5,729 bases of DNA from Nitrososphaeraceae archaeon (lineage in GTDB: Archaea; Thermoproteota; Nitrososphaeria; Nitrososphaerales; Nitrososphaeraceae), in assembly GCA_025922735.1 (NCBI GenBank), contig JAICHI010000082.1:1-5729 (forward strand), written 5' to 3'. This document shows, piece by piece, positions 1 through 5,426 of the stretch (position 1 is the first letter of the stretch; each line of letters begins with the position of its first letter). Both the position numbers and the translations under genes were made by a program. The notes under the pieces are model-generated. The model was not told the DNA's origin. It searched no databases and saw only the letters and a list, made by a program, of their open reading frames with translations.

Positions 1-290
1 GAGTCCGCCTTAAGGAGGTTTTCTCTCAAATCCCTCTGGGCTTGCCTCAACAAATGGTTATCAAACTGAGAGTGTGCAGTGACTAGAATGTAAGAGAGAA
101 TGAATGACTCTATATGCAAAGATCGTACTGGATCAGGTTACGTGACTTTAATGCAAGCATCAAGATAATTGTTTTGGATGCATAATCTCATATACATTAT
201 CAAGAAGTTAGTATCATTGTAGCAATTTTCTACTAGATTAGTCAAGCATAATATATGAAGTCAGCTGCGAATTACCATGTATGCTGTAAA
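1..290. other. Left-edge AT-rich region, no confident gene
   Basis: Two short open frames reach the left edge and I cannot choose between them. On the plus strand a frame runs from position 3 to a TAG at 84-86 (28 codons), which could be the last part of a gene. On the minus strand a frame stays open from a possible TTG at 119-117 to position 1 (about 39 codons), with a weak minus-strand TATA-like stretch near 143-152. Both read like plausible protein, neither matches a family I recognise, and both could be chance. From about 140 to 290 there is AT-rich intergenic DNA leading into the promoter of the pirin gene, with no RNA gene visible. Confidence 0.3.
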
Positions 291-330
291 ATACTTCCTA
301 AGTTAGGAATTGCTACCATCGTTAAATATC
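291..330 (+). promoter_or_regulatory. Extended promoter of the pirin gene
   Basis: The TATA element TTAAATA lies at 322-328, preceded by a possible BRE (about 316-321). The expected transcription start, about 26 bp from the TATA centre, falls near 350, just before the ATG at 356. This gives an essentially leaderless mRNA. The whole 40-bp block aligns without gaps to 2471-2510 in front of the TFB gene (31 of 40 identical), including TTGCTAC and TTAAATA at identical spacing. Confidence 0.7.
295..309. promoter_or_regulatory. Perfect palindrome, candidate regulator site
   Basis: TTCCTAA-G-TTAGGAA is a perfect 7-bp inverted repeat around one central base. It ends 12 bp before the TATA box of the pirin gene, where archaeal activators often bind. 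The matching TFB promoter keeps the left arm almost intact (TTGCTAA at 2475-2481) but not the right arm. Binding by a dimeric regulator, for example of the Lrp/AsnC type, is inference. Confidence 0.4.
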
Positions 331-355
331 CAATATAATGCATAAAGAAGTATAT

Positions 356-1312
356 ATGACCAAAAGCAAACAATCACAAGAAAATTACAGAATAAAAGAA
401 GATGCAGTTGCTATAGATCATGAGATAAACAAAATTCAAATGACAATTCGTTCGGCATCACGAATTCTAAACAGCGTCAAAACTATGGAAGGCGAGGGGC
501 TTGTAGTAAATAGATCACTGCCAAACAATAAGGAATTTGATCCCTTTTTGCTTCTTGATGAATTTGGCCCACTTGAGCTTGCTCCGGGACAAATAGGAGG
601 AGTGCCTGCTCATCCACACAGAGGCTTTGAAACGGTGACATACATGCTTGATGGAAGATTCGAACACAAGGACTCACAAGGGCGCTCAGGCAAACTGAAC
701 ACCGGAGACGTTCAATGGATGACTGCAGGCGCAGGCGTAGTACACTCAGAAATGCCCGAAAAAGAGTTCGCGCGTAAAGGCGGGCGACTGCATGGATTTC
801 AGCTGTGGGTCAACCTTCCAAAGCGCGACAAGATGGTGGAGCCGCGCTATCAAGAGATTCCAAGTTCGCTGATTCCGCTGGCTAAAAGCAGTGATGGTCG
901 CGTAAACGTAAAGATTATTGCAGGTGAGGCTTTAGGCAATCGGGCAGTGATCGATACTAGGACACCAATAATGTACCTGCACTTTATGCTTCAGCCTAAC
1001 GGCGAAATAGTACAAAATGTCCCCAAAGGTTACAACGCATTCGCGTATGTAATAAATGGCGTAGGTTACTTCGGAAAGAATGAGCAGTCTGCACAGAGAG
1101 GACAGATGGTCATATTTGCAAGAGATGGCGACGAAGTATCTATCAGAGCGCCTGCAGATGCGAAGTCTCCACTTGATGTACTACTGCTGGCCGGCGTTCC
1201 TTTGAACGAACCTATTGCGCAATACGGGCCGTTTGTGATGAACACGTCCGAAGAAATCTACCAGGCAATAGAGGATCATAGGAGCGGCAAAATGGGCCGA
1301 ATTGCGCTCTAG
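356..1312 (+). CDS. Pirin family bicupin protein
   Basis: Pirins are two-domain cupin proteins that hold one metal ion, usually iron, in the N-terminal cupin. Some have quercetin 2,3-dioxygenase activity and eukaryotic ones act as redox-sensing transcription co-regulators. From the ATG at 356 the protein has 318 residues. The metal ligands are visible: H86 and H88 in AHPHRGFETV, then H130 and E132 in VVHSEMP, in the pirin order. The N-terminal cupin covers about residues 40-150 and the C-terminal pirin domain about 190-285. A charged extension of about 28 residues precedes the usual pirin beginning at MTIRSASRIL, which could itself start at 440. An ATG at 338 is in frame, but the promoter predicts transcription starting near 350, so I prefer 356. 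Family assignment is firm; substrate and partner are unknown. The gene stands alone, with its own promoter and terminator. Confidence 0.93.
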   Translation: MTKSKQSQENYRIKEDAVAIDHEINKIQMTIRSASRILNSVKTMEGEGLVVNRSLPNNKEFDPFLLLDEFGPLELAPGQIGGVPAHPHRGFETVTYMLDGRFEHKDSQGRSGKLNTGDVQWMTAGAGVVHSEMPEKEFARKGGRLHGFQLWVNLPKRDKMVEPRYQEIPSSLIPLAKSSDGRVNVKIIAGEALGNRAVIDTRTPIMYLHFMLQPNGEIVQNVPKGYNAFAYVINGVGYFGKNEQSAQRGQMVIFARDGDEVSIRAPADAKSPLDVLLLAGVPLNEPIAQYGPFVMNTSEEIYQAIEDHRSGKMGRIAL

Positions 1313-1315
1313 ACC

Positions 1316-1329
1316 TTTTTTATTTTCTT
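1316..1329 (+). terminator. T-rich terminator after the pirin gene
   Basis: A T-rich run (TTTTTTATTTTCTTC-like) begins 3 bases after the TAG stop at 1310-1312, without a clear hairpin. Oligo-T tracts like this are the usual intrinsic termination signal in archaea. Confidence 0.6.
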
Positions 1330-1330
1330 C

Positions 1331-1757
1331 CAGTTGGTTTCTTCTTATTATAATTGGGTGGGGGAAGAGGAAATTGAAATCCACCTACTCAGTAGTAAAT
1401 TCTACCATTCCAGATAGTTTCTTGTGATTATGTTCCGATGATGAAAAAGCTAAGCAAATGATAGCTACAAGGCTACATGTTAAATACAATCGCAAATTTA
1501 CCAGTCAGCACCTATCTTTTCACATTCTAGGCATCCTTTTGTATTTTCATGAATTTTTGGATCTATTTATCAATGTGAGCACACGAGTGTCTGTGTTTTT
1601 CCTCATCTCTGAGCATATTATTATTGATGGTATCTAACATAGCTAAAAACAATCCAATTGATAAAACAACAAGTCATCAATGCTTTTCCCATTATATAGG
1701 CTAAAGGAGAATTCTAGAGAAAATATGCTCTATTAGAAAAAAGTAATAATTGTAATG
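1331..1757. other. Intergenic region, no confident gene
   Basis: About 430 bases of AT-rich sequence between the pirin terminator and the next promoter. The best reading frame is plus-strand 1458-1637 (59 codons from an ATG, open back to a TGA before about 1430). Its second half is only hydrophobic residues from AT-rich DNA, there is no convincing TATA box at the right distance, and I recognise no family. I see no tRNA, no box C/D pair and no repeat array. Confidence 0.4.
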
Positions 1758-1767
1758 TAGTATATGA
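1758..1767 (+). promoter_or_regulatory. TATA box of the DUF5519 gene
   Basis: TAGTATATGA is centred near 1763, 30 bp before the ATG at 1793. This predicts a transcription start around 1789 and an almost leaderless mRNA. No Shine-Dalgarno sequence precedes the start codon. Confidence 0.5.
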
Positions 1768-1792
1768 GAGTGATTAAGGGATACTTTAGCCT

Positions 1793-2110
1793 ATGGATCC
1801 ATCACCAAGGGAGGTAATAAGTCAAGAATTACTCAGTTGGAAAGGAGTTACAATACATGAGCACAATTTCGTAACCACGATATTTTTTTTGGACGGAATA
1901 GAAATGGGTCACTTACACGGAGACTCTATAGCCGATCTACAGTTCCCTGTAAAAGTTGGTAAGAAACTTATAAGAGAGGGATATGTATCACCACATCATA
2001 TTATCCCTAAATCTGGTTGGGTAAGTCATGAGATTCAAAATGCCAAAGATGTTAAACTTGTAATAGAGCTCTTTCGCTTCCAGTACAGTCGGCTTGTGGA
2101 ATCAAAATAA
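1793..2110 (+). CDS. DUF5519 ('luciferase domain') family protein
   Basis: A 105-residue, single-domain protein. Its second half carries the signature I associate with DUF5519 proteins, catalogued under the name 'luciferase domain': the GH-x-HGD motif (G39, H40, H42, G43, D44), then ADLQFP (47-52), then PHH-x-(I/V)-P-x-SGWVS (P67-S78), and a final helix of the DVxxxIELFRxxY type (86-98). The conserved histidines and aspartate suggest a binding or active site, but no enzyme activity is established for the family and the name should not be read as light emission. From memory the family is commonest in bacteria such as actinobacteria and cyanobacteria, so a bacterial origin is possible; codon use looks AT-rich like the surroundings. 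It appears complete and monocistronic, with its own TATA box and a T5 tract 12 bases after the stop. Confidence 0.85.
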   Translation: MDPSPREVISQELLSWKGVTIHEHNFVTTIFFLDGIEMGHLHGDSIADLQFPVKVGKKLIREGYVSPHHIIPKSGWVSHEIQNAKDVKLVIELFRFQYSRLVESK

Positions 2111-2122
2111 AACTTACTCGCC

Positions 2123-2127
2123 TTTTT
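2123..2127 (+). terminator. Short T-tract after the DUF5519 gene
   Basis: A run of five T residues lies 12 bases after the TAA stop at 2108-2110, with no stem-loop. It is a plausible but weak archaeal termination site. Confidence 0.3.
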
Positions 2128-2470
2128 GCACATACTTAGGGTTACGCCGGAAAAACCAAGAACGTTCGGGCCAGATAACGATCAAATCTATGTCGTCATT
2201 GCAGCATCTGAGGCGGTGTCTCCTTCAAATTTATTTTGTGATCTTGGTCTTGCATGATAATGCCACATCAATTTTGTACAGCAAATTCAATAGCGGATTG
2301 TGGTAGTAAATTAAGTCCTCTGTAACCTTTAAGGGTGTGTCGGTGAGCATTCAGGCCATCTTCAAGACCCCGTACCGCGAGGCAGTTAACATGATTTCTT
2401 AAGCAATAGATATCCCCTTTTTTCCGGTATTATCCTAAGGTAAGTTGATTCTAACTAAATAAGGTCAAAC
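2128..2470. other. Intergenic region with GC-richer islands
   Basis: This stretch separates the DUF5519 gene from the TFB promoter and holds no intact gene I can defend. Two islands, about 2148-2222 and 2331-2392, are visibly richer in G and C than their surroundings and stay open in short frames. One is plus-strand 2129-2257, ending in TGA; the other is plus-strand 2310-2402, ending in TAA. A minus-strand frame of about 50 codons also crosses 2260-2430. A 70-codon plus-strand frame starting at 2094 overlaps the end of the DUF5519 gene and looks like chance. The islands may be remains of a decayed gene. Confidence 0.35.
2331..2402 (+). pseudogene. Possible transposase remnant (weak)
   Basis: The frame gives VSVSIQAIFKTPYREAVNMI before a TAA stop at 2400-2402. 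The pattern of a small hydrophobic helix followed by (F/H)-x-x-PYR resembles the N-terminal part of some IS4/IS5-type DDE transposases, where a phrase like 'VFHLPYRQTEG' occurs. There is no start codon in context, no catalytic DDE region and no terminal inverted repeats. The piece is only about 20 residues long, so the resemblance could be chance. The GC-richer composition is the second hint. Confidence 0.18.
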
Positions 2471-2510
2471 ATATTTGCTAAGTAAGAAGTTGCTACTATA
2501 ATTAAATACC
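2471..2510 (+). promoter_or_regulatory. Extended promoter of the TFB gene
   Basis: The TATA element TTAAATA at 2502-2508 is centred 25 bp before the GTG start at 2530, so transcription should begin at the start codon itself. The block from 2471 matches 291-330 in front of the pirin gene at 31 of 40 positions without a gap. The match extends well upstream of the TATA and BRE positions, which is more than two unrelated basal promoters would share. Confidence 0.7.
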
Positions 2511-2529
2511 TTCGTTATCATATTATATT

Positions 2530-3450
2530 GTGATAAGTAAGAAACCAAAAGCAGCTTTCTTGTCCAATCTGGTAGTTACTGATCCAGACACTGGCGAGTT
2601 AATACGCAAAGATACTGGCGAGGTTATTTCTGATAATACAATATCACAAGAAAAAGAATGGCGCTCATTTGACATGGAAGAGGGAGAGAACAGAGCACGG
2701 GTAGGAACTCCTACTTCGCTTGCATATCATGATATGGGACTTTCTACAAAGATTGGTAAGGAAGCAACTGATGCAACCGGCAATGTAATTGACGCTGCGA
2801 CTCGAACTAGAATGGGAAGGCTTCGTATGTGGAATAGCAGAAGCCAAAGTCACTCCGCAACAGAGAGAAATTTACAAAAAGCTTTTTCCATGCTCTCTAG
2901 GATAAAAGATAGACTAGGCCTGCCAAACCATGTGACTGAAAAGGCAGCATATACATATAGAAAAGCTCAGGAAAGAGGCCTTATTCGAGGAGACACTATA
3001 GGTTCAGTACTGGCTGCTTCGATATATGCTGCTGCAAGACAGTCAGGAGTGCTAAGGACGCTTGAAGATATATCAGAAGTCAGCGACATAAAGCCAGGAG
3101 AAGTCGCTAGATCTTACAGACGCATCATCTCAGAACTTGACATTAAAGTACCATTGATAGACCTTAGGAAGTACATAGTCAAAGTAGCAAACAACCTAAA
3201 CTTTGATGAAAAGATAAAGCGTAAAGCACTTGAACTTATGGAACAAGCTCAGAAAAATAATCTTGTGGTTGGTAAGGACCCAATAAGCATGGCCGCTTCT
3301 ATACTCTACCTTGTAAACCTTGCAGAAAGAAAGCCTAGGACACAGGCTGAAATCGCAAAAGCGGCAGGAGTAACAGAAGTAACAGTGAGAAATAGGTCAA
3401 AAGAACTTAGGAAAAAACTCGATGTAAGCGTTGTCCGATCTACTCTGTAG
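2530..3450 (+). CDS. tfb: Transcription factor B without zinc-ribbon cysteines
   Basis: TFB is the archaeal TFIIB homologue: it binds TBP-TATA and the BRE and recruits RNA polymerase. The protein has 306 residues, the normal length. In order: degenerate zinc ribbon (about 7-33), B-reader and linker (EWRSFD 43-48, RVGTPTSLAYHDMGLSTKIG 57-76, RLRMW 97-101), first cyclin fold (about 112-205), and second cyclin fold (206-300) with the BRE-reading helix-turn-helix TQAEIAKAAGVTEVTVRNR (271-289). The ribbon keeps the TDPDTGELI and GEVI strands at canonical spacing, but the four expected cysteine positions are K7, F10, R26 and T29, and the whole protein has no cysteine. GTG at 2530 is the only sensible start: the frame has a TAA inside the TATA box and the promoter fits exactly. 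It is transcribed alone. This is probably one of several TFB paralogues, which are common in Nitrososphaeria. Confidence 0.95.
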   Translation: MISKKPKAAFLSNLVVTDPDTGELIRKDTGEVISDNTISQEKEWRSFDMEEGENRARVGTPTSLAYHDMGLSTKIGKEATDATGNVIDAATRTRMGRLRMWNSRSQSHSATERNLQKAFSMLSRIKDRLGLPNHVTEKAAYTYRKAQERGLIRGDTIGSVLAASIYAAARQSGVLRTLEDISEVSDIKPGEVARSYRRIISELDIKVPLIDLRKYIVKVANNLNFDEKIKRKALELMEQAQKNNLVVGKDPISMAASILYLVNLAERKPRTQAEIAKAAGVTEVTVRNRSKELRKKLDVSVVRSTL

Positions 3451-3573
3451 AAGGGAGCAAATTCACAAGCTGGTGTAACAGTAGTCGAGCAAGTGATTGG
3501 CTACCAAGAACTATTTCCTGTGTTTAGCTTTGATGGGACACATAGCAGCCATTGCCGCAAGAAACATCAAATG

Positions 3574-3582
3574 TGTATATAG
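3574..3582 (+). promoter_or_regulatory. TATA box of the Rieske gene
   Basis: GTATATAG is centred at about 3578, exactly 25 bp before the ATG at 3603. This places transcription at the start codon (leaderless) and argues against the TTG at 3552, which lies upstream of this box. Confidence 0.6.
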
Positions 3583-3602
3583 AAGACGCTTCAATATTCA
3601 AT

Positions 3603-3974
3603 ATGGTAGAGACACCAACATTCCAAAAGGTAGCAAACAAGGGCGATCTGAGAGAAGGTGGCCTCCTAGGAGTTCAAATAGATAGCAAGAGAATTGTACT
3701 GGCGATGGTTGAAGGCAATGTATATGCTATGAATGCTGTCTGCTCACATAAAGGCGCTCCTTTAGAAGAAGGCACACTTATGGGGTATGACCTTAAATGT
3801 CCTTGGCACTTTGCTCTTTTTGATGTACGTACCGGTAAAGTATCTGCTAGAACCGTATGGGCAACAGATTTAGAATCTTATCCAGTGCAGGTTGATCAGA
3901 CCACTGGTGATATTCTGATAAATGTAAGTAGTGCTGGATCAGCAGATTCTGCAAAAGAGAGCGGGGTAACATAG
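3603..3974 (+). CDS. Rieske [2Fe-2S] ferredoxin
   Basis: A 123-residue soluble electron carrier made of one Rieske domain. The cluster ligands are complete: C47-x-H49 in CSHKGAP and C66-x-x-H69 in CPWH, separated by 16 residues, followed by the conserved FD-x-x-TGK strand. The domain fills residues 5-110 and ends with GDILINV; a short Ser/Ala-rich tail follows. There is no signal peptide or membrane helix, so it is cytoplasmic, similar to the small Rieske ferredoxins that feed dioxygenases or to the NirD-type subunit; its partner is not in this window. The frame can be extended to a TTG at 3552 (140 residues), but the promoter and the usual domain start favour ATG 3603. It follows the TFB gene by about 150 bp with its own promoter, and converges with the phasin-like gene. 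Confidence 0.92.
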   Translation: MVETPTFQKVANKGDLREGGLLGVQIDSKRIVLAMVEGNVYAMNAVCSHKGAPLEEGTLMGYDLKCPWHFALFDVRTGKVSARTVWATDLESYPVQVDQTTGDILINVSSAGSADSAKESGVT

Positions 3975-4220
3975 TTTGAGAATTATTACGGCTTTCCTGA
4001 TGAAAAAATAGAGCATCTATTCTGGGCATAAATAACAGTACCGGCGTTTGCTTGATCAGTATACTTTGAGATGCGAATTTCTTTCCTGCATGCTGTTGCG
4101 ATGACGATAACACCTCCTATAACATTCTTAATCCAAGGAAATCATTCTGGCTCTCATTATATGCACTATTGCTAGAATTCTATTTTTGGGCGATGGAGAG
4201 CGTAGTCTCTGTCTGACCGA
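3975..4220. other. Intergenic region after the Rieske gene
   Basis: No gene or structured RNA is recognisable. The minus-strand frame at 3847-4113 overlaps the Rieske gene in the opposite direction and has no conserved features. A T5 tract at 4183-4187, about 210 bases after the Rieske stop, is the nearest plus-strand termination candidate, so the Rieske mRNA may have a long 3' tail. Confidence 0.35.
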
Positions 4221-4301
4221 TATAATTAGCAATCTATGACTAATATAGAAATGGATAAATGGATAAAACAACATGAAGCTAATTTACAATTTCAAAAATA
4301 A
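4221..4301 (+). pseudogene. Short, possibly broken reading frame with promoter
   Basis: A TATA-like TATAATTA at 4221-4228 lies 26 bp before an ATG at 4251, the same leaderless geometry as the confident genes here. From that ATG the frame reads MDKWIKQHEANLQFQK and then stops at 4299-4301, directly after an A-run. The charged, amphipathic start resembles the beginnings of small archaeal proteins. Beyond the A-run another frame continues as a basic stretch (about 4299-4365) with no stop until a TAG, so a single frameshift would give a protein of about 37 residues. It could equally be a tiny peptide gene, a remnant, or chance. Confidence 0.2.
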
Positions 4302-4381
4302 AGGCAATATGGGATAGGATGGTGACGAAGAGGACAAGAACCAAGACGAGACTGAAAAGGTAGCTATTATGATACTTCTCC

Positions 4382-4389
4382 AAAAAAAA
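4382..4389 (-). terminator. T8 terminator of the phasin-like gene
   Basis: Eight consecutive A residues on the plus strand are eight T residues on the coding strand, 40 bases after the TGA stop at 4432-4430. This is a strong archaeal oligo-T termination signal. Confidence 0.6.
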
Positions 4390-4429
4390 GAATTTGGATG
4401 AATGGTTGTCAATTGCTGCTAAGAGACAA

Positions 4430-5044
4430 TCAGCGTCTTTGTTTCCCTTCTTCTCTTTCATCTGCCGAACCAGTCTTTGCTGTAAACGATGAGTTAGAGT
4501 AAGATCGTGCTATACCCCTGCTGATCTCTTCAGCAGCTCTTGCATTATTCGATGTCAGTCTTGTCACATCTTTTACGTTATCTCTTGCGTAGTCCATTGT
4601 AGTTCTCATAGATTCCATGCTTGCTACCATCATATTATTTATTATTCTGGTCTCAGTCACGAGACTTTCCGCCATAGCAGCAATTGTCCGGGTGTAGGCT
4701 TCGGCCATTGCTGAAGGCAAGTTTGTGTATGGAAACCAAAAGTTCATCATGTTATTTATTGCCGGAGTCCATGCTGACTGAAATGAATTAGCAATATCCC
4801 TTTGCGACTCAAGGAAGCTGTCTGCCATTTCCCTCGTTACATCGACTGTTTGTCTCTGAAAGTCTGTCATCGCCTCACTATACTTCGGTATTTCCCTTCT
4901 TGTCACTTCAGTTGTCCGCTTTATATTGTCCCTTGTTTCTTCAATTGCCCTATCGATGGATGCTGAGGCTGCAGCTGATGCTTGTTGCTGAGGATTGACT
5001 GAAATAGTGCCTTCGTCTTTCTTATCATCTTTTTTTGATGCCAT
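4430..5044 (-). CDS. Phasin-like coiled-coil protein
   Basis: A 204-residue protein with no cysteine, signal peptide or membrane helix. A lysine/aspartate-rich N-terminus and an Ala/Ser stretch (22-29) lead into a long charged amphipathic helix (about 30-100). A short aromatic, proline-containing break (NFWFPYTNLP, 101-110) follows, then a second long helix (111-180) rich in Ala, Met, Thr and Arg, and a polar tail. This layout resembles phasins, which coat polyhydroxyalkanoate storage granules; PHA synthase genes are known in Nitrososphaera relatives. I see no PHA synthase or other storage gene here, so the function is inference. Alternatives are a DNA- or membrane-surface-associated helical protein. 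ATG at 5044 fits the TATA box at 5068-5075. It is transcribed alone on the minus strand, convergent with the Rieske gene. Confidence 0.8.
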   Translation of the reverse strand: MASKKDDKKDEGTISVNPQQQASAAASASIDRAIEETRDNIKRTTEVTRREIPKYSEAMTDFQRQTVDVTREMADSFLESQRDIANSFQSAWTPAINNMMNFWFPYTNLPSAMAEAYTRTIAAMAESLVTETRIINNMMVASMESMRTTMDYARDNVKDVTRLTSNNARAAEEISRGIARSYSNSSFTAKTGSADEREEGKQRR

Positions 5045-5067
5045 AGTTAGTAAGTGTTCTTAAATGA

Positions 5068-5075
5068 CATAAAAG
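5068..5075 (-). promoter_or_regulatory. TATA box of the phasin-like gene
   Basis: CATAAAAG on the plus strand reads CTTTTATG on the coding strand. Its centre is about 27 bp upstream of the ATG at 5044, predicting a leaderless transcript and confirming the start codon. Confidence 0.5.
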
Positions 5076-5207
5076 TTTCAACTCATGCTTCGAGTCAGAC
5101 CCTTTAGAACAGTAAGCACTCTCTCTCTTCTGATAAAATCGCTTATTTTTAGATTTAGAATTTTTCTCGAATATACGTGTTCAGCAGAATGCTATTTAAT
5201 AGTCTTG

Positions 5208-5241
5208 GAATATTGACTGACTGATGACATAAGCAATATTC
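5208..5241. repeat. Inverted repeat GAATATTG / CAATATTC
   Basis: Perfect 8-bp arms at 5208-5215 and 5234-5241 with an 18-bp spacer. An outer pair, GCAGAAT (5184-5190) and ATTCTGC (5238-5244), overlaps the right arm, so two alternative hairpins are possible. A T-rich stretch begins at 5247 on the plus strand, which would suit a terminator, but no plus-strand gene is seen upstream. Confidence 0.4.
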
Positions 5242-5410
5242 TGCAGTTTTATTTGTTGTTTGGTTCTTGTTACGGTTTAGGAACGATGCCTGCATTTGAA
5301 AGACGAATCCTCAAGGTAACAATTCCATCAAAAAATAGGTCGTAATTCTCTTGTTTTCTCCCTTTTTTGATAGATCAGATGAGAAAGGCAAAATATTCTT
5401 TTGTCTATAC

Positions 5411-5426
5411 GATTAGGTCTCTAATC
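5411..5426. repeat. Short inverted repeat GATTAG-gtct-CTAATC
   Basis: Perfect 6-bp arms around a 4-base centre, just before the frame that starts at 5437. It could be a small operator or hairpin, but arms of this length arise by chance fairly often in AT-rich DNA. Confidence 0.25.

Noticed and set aside
483..677. Minus-strand frame inside the pirin gene
   Set aside because: It is antisense to the conserved metal-binding cupin region, so it is a shadow.
1438..1444. ATGATGA resembling a C box of a C/D small RNA
   Set aside because: No CTGA D box follows within a suitable distance and there are no internal C'/D' boxes.
1458..1637. Plus-strand 59-codon frame between the pirin and DUF5519 genes
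   Set aside because: There is no TATA box at the expected distance, the second half is low-complexity hydrophobic residues from AT-rich DNA, and no family is recognised.
2665..2853. Minus-strand frame inside the TFB gene
   Set aside because: It is antisense to the conserved B-reader and linker coding sequence, so it is a shadow.
3451..3582. In-frame open stretch of more than 40 codons after the TFB TAG stop
   Set aside because: TFB already has its full family length at the TAG, the downstream residues resemble nothing, and the stretch contains the Rieske promoter. An open run of this length is not rare by chance.
3497..3685. Plus-strand frame overlapping the start of the Rieske gene
   Set aside because: It is in another frame of a well-supported gene, with no promoter at the right distance; its signal-peptide look is incidental.
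3847..4113. Minus-strand 88-residue frame antisense to the end of the Rieske gene
   Set aside because: It is opposite conserved coding sequence, has no domain or promoter, and has atypical composition.
4279..4461. Minus-strand 60-residue frame with one hydrophobic helix, overlapping the end of the phasin-like gene
   Set aside because: The T8 terminator at 4382-4389 lies inside it, and its hydrophobic part comes from a purine-rich run on the other strand. A small downstream membrane protein cannot be fully excluded.
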